DNA of 64,000 bases, from positions 1-64,000 of the forward strand of contig NZ_FNCH01000019.1 in NCBI RefSeq assembly GCF_900100705.1, written 5' to 3'. The translations under genes and the position numbers were made by a program. The stretch comes from Pedobacter terrae. Lineage in GTDB: Bacteria; Bacteroidota; Bacteroidia; Sphingobacteriales; Sphingobacteriaceae. Under the pieces are notes generated by a model. That model was not told where the DNA came from. It saw only the letters and a program-made list of their open reading frames with translations, and did no database searches. Below, piece after piece: positions 58,191 through 64,000 of this stretch (the stretch's first letter is position 1; each line of letters starts with the position of its first letter).

Positions 58191-60166
58191 GTTTTGCCCA
58201 CTACCTATTACAGGTAAACTTATACTTAATTGTTTTTTTCGGCTTTTACAAATTACTGTTAGATAAGGAAACGTACTTCACTTTAAACCGTATTTATTTA
58301 GTAGCTGCAGGTCTTTTGTCTTTATGCACACCATTTATCCGTTTAGAGTGGTTAACAGAACAGAAGGCGGCGCAACAGGTTTATACATCAGTTAATTGGG
58401 AAGCCGTATTGGCAAAAGCAACCATTGTAACGGAACGTAATGATGGCTTTAACTGGGGAAATGCCCTTGTGTATATCTACTGCACAGGAATTGCATTTTT
58501 TTTAGTCAGGTTCATATTTAACTTAATAGCCGTTAAAAAACTCATAAGTGTAAGAAAGGCAGGCTCCGCTTTTTCTTTTTTTGGAAAAAAAGTAATTGAT
58601 CATGAATTACCGCAAATGGATGTGATTGATATTCATGAAGAAGCACACATCAAACAATGGCATACCCTGGATATTTTATTTTTCGAAATTATAGGAATTA
58701 TTACCTGGTTAAATCCAGTAATTTATCTTTATAAGAAAGCCATTAAAAATATTCACGAGTATCTGGCAGATGAACTTGCTGCCGAGTTTCAAGGTGATAA
58801 AGCTCAATATGCCATGTTGCTACTCAGTAAGTCTTTTGGTATTTCACCAAATACCTTAACAAATGGATTTTTAGAAAAATCGTTGATCAAAAAAAGAATC
58901 TTCATGCTTCATAAAGAGCGATCTAAAAAGATCGCTGTTTTGAAGTATGGTATCTTTATTCCGTTATTTGCACTTCTCATTGTACTTGCATCAGCTACTG
59001 TACGTAAAAACGAAAAATTGCTATCCATTACTGATCAGATCCCAATGAATAAGCCAATAGAGATGGTTGAAAATATAGTTAGTCCGTCCGGGAAGACTGT
59101 TATGGCACCCGAAACTTTTGTTGATGGCAAAACAGATCCAAGCTGGAAAGGGTTTTATCAATTTTTAACAAAGAACATCAGATATCCAAAAGCGGCAAAC
59201 AGCAATCAAATTCAAGGTAATGCTCAAGTAAAGTTTAACATAAAGGGAGGCCTGATTACACGTATTTCATCAAATGTAAAACTAGGTGCTGGCTGCGATG
59301 AAGAGTTGATGAGAGTAATTTTATTATACAAAGGTTTTAAAACTGTTGCTGATGGGGAATACGCCTTGACAGTAAGCTTTAGCATTCCAGAATCTGCAGA
59401 AGAGTTTAAGAATAAACTGCTGCCAAAATCTGATGGATATATAGCGCTAAACAAAATTAATATCTTATCCTATCTTCCTGAAGATACAGAAAAAAACGAT
59501 TTAAAATCTGAAAATGCAGGCGAAGTATATGATTTTGTTTCTATTGAGAAACAACCGGAGTTTCCGGGCGGCATCAACAAATTTTATAACTATGTAGGTA
59601 GTAATATCAAGTATCCAAAAATGGCGCAGGATAACAATGTCCAGGGTAAGGTTTTCCTTAGTTTTATAGTGGAGAAAGACGGGGCGCTATCGGATATTCA
59701 AATTACACGTGGTTTAGGAAGTGGAACTGACGAAGAGGCCGTAAGGGTTTTAAAAGAATCGCCAAAATGGAACCCAGGTATCAAAGATGGCTTAGCGGTA
59801 AGGGTAAAATATAATATCAACATTAATTTCACACTTACTGATCCTGCAAAAGAAACCAAAACGAGCAGCATTTCTAACAACAGAATCAGATTAACGGATG
59901 GTACAAATATTGACCCGCTAATTATTCTGGATGGTGTTAAATTATCAGATAACAGTCTGCTAAATACAGTTAATCCAAATGATATTGAATCAATGGAGGT
60001 ATTAAAAGATAAAACTGCAGTAGATCTATACGGCCCAAAAGCTAAGGGTGGAGTGATTTTAGTGACCAGCAAAGGTACAAAAAGCAATACTTTCCGGCCA
60101 CTCAACCCAAAAGAGTTTACGATAGATAAAAACACTAACTTTTTCGAACGACAAAGAAACTTCTAA
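58187..60166 (+). CDS. BlaR1-like M56 membrane peptidase with TonB-C and plug domains
   Basis: The 659-residue protein has membrane helices near 8-24, 35-52 and 92-115, an M56 metalloprotease segment with 'IDIHEEAHIKQWHTLD' (HExxH at about 150) and 'IHEYLADELAAEF' (probable third ligand), and a further helix at about 250-272. The periplasmic part carries two TonB C-terminal-type domains ('NIRYPKAANSNQIQGNAQVKFNI' and 'NIKYPKMAQDNNVQGKVFLSFIV', about 320-405 and 460-550). A plug-like segment ends it: 'PLIILDGVKLSDNSLL', then 'DIESMEVLKDKTAVDLYGPKAKGGVILVTSKG'. It probably senses an envelope signal and relieves repression by BlaI. Confidence 0.9.
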   Translation: MSFAHYLLQVNLYLIVFFGFYKLLLDKETYFTLNRIYLVAAGLLSLCTPFIRLEWLTEQKAAQQVYTSVNWEAVLAKATIVTERNDGFNWGNALVYIYCTGIAFFLVRFIFNLIAVKKLISVRKAGSAFSFFGKKVIDHELPQMDVIDIHEEAHIKQWHTLDILFFEIIGIITWLNPVIYLYKKAIKNIHEYLADELAAEFQGDKAQYAMLLLSKSFGISPNTLTNGFLEKSLIKKRIFMLHKERSKKIAVLKYGIFIPLFALLIVLASATVRKNEKLLSITDQIPMNKPIEMVENIVSPSGKTVMAPETFVDGKTDPSWKGFYQFLTKNIRYPKAANSNQIQGNAQVKFNIKGGLITRISSNVKLGAGCDEELMRVILLYKGFKTVADGEYALTVSFSIPESAEEFKNKLLPKSDGYIALNKINILSYLPEDTEKNDLKSENAGEVYDFVSIEKQPEFPGGINKFYNYVGSNIKYPKMAQDNNVQGKVFLSFIVEKDGALSDIQITRGLGSGTDEEAVRVLKESPKWNPGIKDGLAVRVKYNININFTLTDPAKETKTSSISNNRIRLTDGTNIDPLIILDGVKLSDNSLLNTVNPNDIESMEVLKDKTAVDLYGPKAKGGVILVTSKGTKSNTFRPLNPKEFTIDKNTNFFERQRNF

Positions 60167-60177
60167 TCAAATTCGAT

Positions 60178-60807
60178 ATGAAAAAAGTAATTATATTGAG
60201 CATGATGATAGGCTTTAGTTTAGCCGGGTTTGCCCAAAAAGCAGATAGTACTAAAACAACCAAAATTACACTTAGAGGCGTAGCCGCCTATTGCAATGAG
60301 GCTTTGATTATAATAGATGGTAATAAACAGTACTTAAGGGGTCTTTCGTCACTTAACGAGGTCAACCCAGATAACATTGAATCTGTAAGCATCTTAAAAG
60401 ATAGTTTGGCAACGGCCCGATATGGCGCCGATGGTTTTGCAGGTGTAATAGACGTTAAGACCAAAACTGGCGCACTAAGCAATAATTATGCACCTAAAGC
60501 CGCTCCAATAGAAATGAACAAATCTGATTTAAAAGGAAAAGTATCAGGATTTAGCGTGCGCCCCTCAATACCGAATATTAATACGCATAAAGAAGTAAGA
60601 TATTTATTGAACAGAGATTTTGACCCCAAGGCAAAACCCCTTTACGTGGTAGATGGAAAAGAAGTTACCAATCCTAACATAAACGAAAAATCCATAAAAT
60701 CTGTTGTGGTGATAAAAGATGCCAGTTCTCAAAAAATATATGGCGATAAAGGCAAAAACGGAGTAATAATGACTACGACTAAAAATGCAGCCTCACAGAA
60801 AAACTAA
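60178..60807 (+). CDS. Secreted protein with two TonB-receptor-plug-like repeats
   Basis: The 209-residue protein has a signal peptide (MKKVIILSMMIGFSLAGFAQ) and two copies of the plug-type motif without any barrel. The first is at about 38-100 ('ALIIIDGNKQYLRGLSS', 'NPDNIESVSILKDSLATARYGADGFAGVIDVKTK'). The second is at about 145-205 ('PLYVVDGKEVTN', 'SIKSVVVIKDASSQKIYGDKGKNGVIMTTTK'). The same motif ends the BlaR1-like protein 11 bp upstream. The two may interact in the periplasm, perhaps with the TonB system. Its function is unknown. Confidence 0.82.
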   Translation: MKKVIILSMMIGFSLAGFAQKADSTKTTKITLRGVAAYCNEALIIIDGNKQYLRGLSSLNEVNPDNIESVSILKDSLATARYGADGFAGVIDVKTKTGALSNNYAPKAAPIEMNKSDLKGKVSGFSVRPSIPNINTHKEVRYLLNRDFDPKAKPLYVVDGKEVTNPNINEKSIKSVVVIKDASSQKIYGDKGKNGVIMTTTKNAASQKN

Positions 60808-60842
60808 TTGTGAATGCAATAAAAAGTTAATTTCTCTAAACA

Positions 60843-60872
60843 CAAAACCCCAGCAAATTTGCCGGGGTTTTG
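60843..60872 (+). terminator. Intrinsic terminator after the BlaI/BlaR1 operon
   Basis: AAACCCC and GGGGTTT form the stem around AGCAAATTTGCC, followed by TG and a T-rich run. It ends the plug-protein transcript. Confidence 0.8.
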
Positions 60873-61205
60873 TGTTTTCTCTCCTGTCTCGGAAGACTAA
60901 ATTTAGAAAATATTTAATATACATACAAATATTACAGAATAAAATTTCAATAAATGCAAAAATTTAATATGCAAACATAAGATTATTATAACCTTCGCAA
61001 ACTTTTATTTTGAGGTCAATTTATTGTACAAGCTTTCGCTTTCAAAATTTAAAGTTTCATATGTTTTCATAATAGCGTATAACCATTAACAAAGTACCAA
61101 TTTAATGACTAGCTCTCGCCCAGTCATTAAATAACAGGAGTAGTATAGTTTTTCAATTTAATAATACGTACAAATTAATGTTGCACTAATAACTTTAATT
61201 TAAAC
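60873..61205. other. AT-rich intergenic region, no gene seen
   Basis: A 10-bp inverted repeat, TTTAATGACT (61101-61110) with AGTCATTAAA (61122-61131), is the only structure noticed. No promoter can be named and no coding frame is convincing. Confidence 0.5.
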
Positions 61206-61232
61206 TAAAAAGCCCCCACTAGGTGGAGGCTT
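61206..61232 (-). terminator. Intrinsic terminator of the sdh operon
   Basis: On the minus strand, AGCCTCCAC pairs with GTGGGGGCT (one G:T) around a CTA loop, followed by TTTTTAG. It lies 36 bp after the sdhB stop. Confidence 0.85.
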
Positions 61233-61267
61233 AAAATTCCGATAAATCGGAATACACAGTATATTTT

Positions 61268-62038
61268 TTAAACGGTTTCTTCTGAAACAAATTTTGCAGA
61301 TGCAAAATCTCGGTTCATACGGGCAATATTTTCCAAAGAGATTCCTTTAGGACATTCGGCCTCACAGGCACCAGTATTGGTACAATTACCAAAACCTTCG
61401 GCATCCATCTGCGCAACCATGCTTTGTACCCTGCGGTAACGCTCAGGCTGGCCTTGTGGCAACAGTGCCAACTGAGAAATTTTAGCAGATACAAATAACA
61501 TTGCCGAAGCATTTTTACAAGTTGCCACACAAGCACCACAACCAATACAGGCAGCCGCTTCGAAAGCTGCATCAGCCTGCATTTTAGGAATTGGCAAATT
61601 GTTAGCGTCCTGTGCATTACCAGTGTTTACCGAAATAAAACCACCAGCAGCAATAACCCGGTCAAATGCCGAACGATCTACCGTTAAATCTTTTACTACC
61701 GGAAAAGCGGCTGCTCTCCAAGGCTCAACAACTATGGTATCGCCATCTTTGAAAGAGCGCATGTGCAACTGGCAGGTAGTAACTAAATCTTTTGGTCCGT
61801 GCGGACGGCCATTGATATACATTGAACACATTCCGCAAATCCCTTCGCGGCAATCATGGTCGAATACAACCGGCTCTTCACCTTTGTTAATCAATTGTTC
61901 GTTTAATACATCGAACATCTCTAAGAAAGACATATCCGGTGAAATATCGGCCAATTTATAATCTACCAAAGCACCTTTGGTATTGTTATTTTTTTGACGC
62001 CAAACTTTTAGCGTTAAGTTCATATTTCCTGTACTCAT
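61268..62038 (-). CDS. sdhB: Succinate dehydrogenase/fumarate reductase iron-sulfur subunit
   Basis: The 256-residue subunit carries electrons from the flavoprotein SdhA to the membrane quinone. It has the 2Fe-2S motif 'DHDCREGICGMCSMYINGRPHGP' in layout (about 60-80, with a fourth Cys in 'TTCQLHM'), the 4Fe-4S motif 'CIGCGACVATCKN' (about 160) and the second cluster region 'NCTNTGACEAECPKGI' (about 217). This short form with its Bacteroidota features pairs with the A subunit just upstream, separated by an 80-bp gap of simple GAGATT repeats. It acts in the TCA cycle and respiration. Confidence 0.96.
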   Translation of the reverse strand: MSTGNMNLTLKVWRQKNNNTKGALVDYKLADISPDMSFLEMFDVLNEQLINKGEEPVVFDHDCREGICGMCSMYINGRPHGPKDLVTTCQLHMRSFKDGDTIVVEPWRAAAFPVVKDLTVDRSAFDRVIAAGGFISVNTGNAQDANNLPIPKMQADAAFEAAACIGCGACVATCKNASAMLFVSAKISQLALLPQGQPERYRRVQSMVAQMDAEGFGNCTNTGACEAECPKGISLENIARMNRDFASAKFVSEETV

Positions 62039-62118
62039 GGTATCTCAGATTTGAGATTTGAGAAATTAGATATGAGATTGAGATTTTCATCTCATGTCTC
62101 ACATCTCACGTCTCTTAT
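62039..62118. repeat. Simple GAGAT/ATCTC repeats between sdhA and sdhB
   Basis: The 80-bp gap consists of repeats of the type 'tgagatt' followed by 'tctcatctcac' in inverted sense, able to form a long imperfect hairpin. In an operon it could tune the relative expression of sdhB. Confidence 0.6.
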
Positions 62119-64000
62119 CTATTTATAACTTCTTTGTGCAACTTTAATATTTTCAAACTTCAATTCTTCCTTATGAAGTTCGAAGTTTACACCTTCTTTA
62201 AATTCCCAAGCGGCAACGTAAGCATAGTTCTCATCATCACGTAATGCTTCACCTTCTTCTGTCTGATACTCTTCGCGGAAGTGACCACCACAACTTTCGT
62301 TACGGTTTAAGGCATCAATGCACATCAACTCGCCCAGTTCGATAAAATCAGCTACGCGGCCTGCTTTTTCCAATTCAGGATTAAGCTCATTAACAACTCC
62401 TGGTACACGAACATCACTCCAGAATTCAGCACGTAATGCCCTGATTTCCTGAATGGCTTCATTTAAACCTTTTTCGTTACGGGCCATACCACATTTCTCC
62501 CACATAATGTGGCCTAAACGTTTATGGAAATGATCTACTGACTTTGTTCCTTTAATATTAACGAGGGTATTTAAAATACCTACTGCTCTGGCTTCAGCTT
62601 CTACGAAGGCAGGGTGATCTGTAGGAATTGCTTTCACCGAAATTTCTTTTGATAAATAAGCGCCAATAGTGTAAGGCAGAACGAAATAACCATCAGCCAA
62701 ACCTTGCATTAAAGCAGATGCACCTAAACGGTTCGCACCATGGTCTGAGAAGTTAGCTTCACCTGTGCAATATAATCCCGGTACAGAGGTCATTAGGTTA
62801 TAATCAACCCATAAACCACCCATGGTATAGTGAACCGCTGGATAAATACGCATCGGCGTTTCATAAGGATTCTCACCAGTAATCTGCGCATACATATCAA
62901 ACAGGTTACCATATTTTTCCTTGATCACTGCAGTACCTAAACGCATACAGGTTTCTTTATCCGGATTGTGATTACCAGCTTTAGCAGCTTCGATTTTTCC
63001 GTAACGTTCTGTATTGGCTTTAAAGTCTAGATAAACAGCCAATTTTGAAGCCCCTACCCCATAACCAGCATCACAACGCTCTTTCGCAGCACGTGAAGCT
63101 ACATCACGGGGAACCAGGTTACCAAAAGCAGGATAACGGCGTTCTAAGTAATAATCTCTTTCATCTTCAGGAATTTCTGAAGCTTTACGATTGTCATCTT
63201 TCTTTTTAGGCACCCAAATACGTCCATCGTTACGTAACGACTCAGACATTAAGGTTAATTTAGATTGATGATCGCCAGAAACCGGAATACAGGTTGGGTG
63301 AATCTGCGTATAGCAAGGATTTGCAAAATAAGCTCCTTGTTTGTGCGCTTTCCAGGCTGCAGTAACGTTACTGCCCATCGCATTGGTAGAAAGATAGAAT
63401 ACGTTACCGTAGCCACCCGTCCCTAATACTACCGCATGACCAAAATGACGCTCGATTTCTCCTGTAATTAAGTTGCGGGCAATAATACCACGGGCTTTGC
63501 CATCAATTTTAACAACCTCAAGCATTTCGTGGCGGGTATACATTTCTACTTTACCCATACCAATCTGGCGTTCTAAAGCAGAATATGCACCTAATAATAA
63601 TTGCTGACCGGTTTGACCTGCGGCATAAAAAGTACGTTGAACCTGCGTGCCACCGAATGAACGGTTATCTAACAAACCACCATACTCGCGGGCTAAGGGC
63701 ACACCCTGAGCCACACACTGATCAATAATATTGGCACTTACTTCGGCCAAACGATGCACATTAGCTTCGCGGGCACGGTAATCGCCACCTTTAATCGTAT
63801 CGTAGAAAAGGCGATAAACACTATCACCATCATTCTGATAGTTTTTTGCTGCGTTAATACCACCCTGAGCAGCGATAGAGTGTGCTCTACGTGGTGAATC
63901 CTGAAAACAGAAACATTTTACTTTGTAACCCATCTCAGCCAAAGTAGCCGCTGCCGAAGCACCTGCTAAACCTGAACCTACAATAATTACCTCAATAGTT
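62119..64000 (-). CDS. sdhA: Succinate dehydrogenase/fumarate reductase flavoprotein subunit (5' end outside window)
   Basis: The open frame runs off the right edge. Past the in-frame Met at 63942, the codons up to 63999 encode TIEVIIVGSGLAGASAAATL, which holds the GxGxxG FAD-binding motif, so that Met is not the start. Further motifs are 'SIAAQGGINAAKN', 'THPTCIPVSGDHQSKLTLMSESLRNDGRIW' in layout (catalytic region), 'VHYTMGGLWVDYNLM' and 'GLYCTGEANFSDHGANRLGASALMQGLADG'. It has covalently or tightly bound FAD and oxidises succinate to fumarate (or the reverse). It is upstream of sdhB; the membrane subunit should lie just beyond the window. Confidence 0.95.
   Translation of the reverse strand, partial: TIEVIIVGSGLAGASAAATLAEMGYKVKCFCFQDSPRRAHSIAAQGGINAAKNYQNDGDSVYRLFYDTIKGGDYRAREANVHRLAEVSANIIDQCVAQGVPLAREYGGLLDNRSFGGTQVQRTFYAAGQTGQQLLLGAYSALERQIGMGKVEMYTRHEMLEVVKIDGKARGIIARNLITGEIERHFGHAVVLGTGGYGNVFYLSTNAMGSNVTAAWKAHKQGAYFANPCYTQIHPTCIPVSGDHQSKLTLMSESLRNDGRIWVPKKKDDNRKASEIPEDERDYYLERRYPAFGNLVPRDVASRAAKERCDAGYGVGASKLAVYLDFKANTERYGKIEAAKAGNHNPDKETCMRLGTAVIKEKYGNLFDMYAQITGENPYETPMRIYPAVHYTMGGLWVDYNLMTSVPGLYCTGEANFSDHGANRLGASALMQGLADGYFVLPYTIGAYLSKEISVKAIPTDHPAFVEAEARAVGILNTLVNIKGTKSVDHFHKRLGHIMWEKCGMARNEKGLNEAIQEIRALRAEFWSDVRVPGVVNELNPELEKAGRVADFIELGELMCIDALNRNESCGGHFREEYQTEEGEALRDDENYAYVAAWEFKEGVNFELHKEELKFENIKVAQRSYK

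Noticed and set aside
63942..63942. Met at 63942 as the sdhA start
   Set aside because: The upstream in-frame codons to the window edge encode the FAD-binding GxGxxG segment, so the gene starts beyond the window.

Overview
The window looks like a chromosomal segment of a Bacteroidota bacterium of the Sphingobacteriaceae, most likely Pedobacter or a close relative. The grounds are: an AT-rich sequence with few Shine-Dalgarno sites; -7 boxes of the TAnnTTTG type (for example at 3402 and 8049); SCKK-style lipoproteins; an ECF sigma factor paired with a beta-barrel membrane partner; LytTR two-component pairs; TonB plug domains; and a Bacteroidota-type succinate dehydrogenase. The genus is inferred, not shown.

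Layout. 1-3.4 kb: a GNAT gene broken by an amber codon, then the housekeeping GTPases Der and Era. 3.4-8.3 kb: a small island between two nearly identical 226-bp copies of a tRNA-fMet/tRNA-Glu pair, holding an amber-interrupted tyrosine recombinase, a decayed receiver-domain remnant, a secreted protein and a putative HExxH lipoprotein. 8.5-17.9 kb (minus strand): the most unusual region, a refractile-body (R-body, reb) locus. It has six closely related tandem RebB-like genes, several divergent Reb-like genes (one of only 51 codons), a Q-rich coiled-coil protein, a 342-aa unknown, two PD-(D/E)XK-like proteins, a membrane protein with an internal duplication, a GH25 lysozyme and a lipoprotein. 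At its head is a regulator with two AraC-type DNA-binding domains. 18.2-21.2 kb: an unknown protein, a membrane protein, a NarL-type kinase and a LuxR-type response regulator, diverging from the R-body locus.

21.4-25.6 kb: a tight four-gene operon (helical oxygenase-like protein, ATP-grasp-like ligase, GT2 glycosyltransferase, PaaK-like adenylating enzyme) that looks like a small specialised-metabolite pathway. 26-31 kb: AraC regulator plus SDR, and a LytTR regulator with a TPR histidine kinase. 31-45 kb: mostly single genes (GNATs, CDGSH protein, HxlR, histone-H1-like protein, ArsR plus Old Yellow Enzyme, pirin, ECF sigma with its beta-barrel partner, HIT, GreA, M1 peptidase, OsmC, D-2-hydroxyacid dehydrogenase). 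45-50 kb: a large outer-membrane beta-barrel protein, a Nudix hydrolase, a REP-associated IS200-type transposase beside a field of short palindromes, and a PlsC acyltransferase. 50.5-54.6 kb: a LytTR two-component pair facing a small membrane peptide and an ABC exporter. 55.2-57.6 kb: a second copy of the membrane protein/NarL kinase/LuxR regulator module. 57.8-60.8 kb: BlaI, a BlaR1-like protein carrying TonB-C and plug domains, and a plug-only protein. 61.3-64 kb: SdhB and the 5'-incomplete SdhA, which runs off the window.

How the parts may fit. In the R-body locus, the Reb proteins could assemble the extendable ribbon, the GH25 lysozyme, membrane protein and lipoprotein could serve release or envelope opening, and the double-AraC protein (perhaps with the neighbouring NarL-type pair) could control expression. 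This is inference from gene content and order. Dispersed palindromic repeats of at least three families lie between genes throughout the window.
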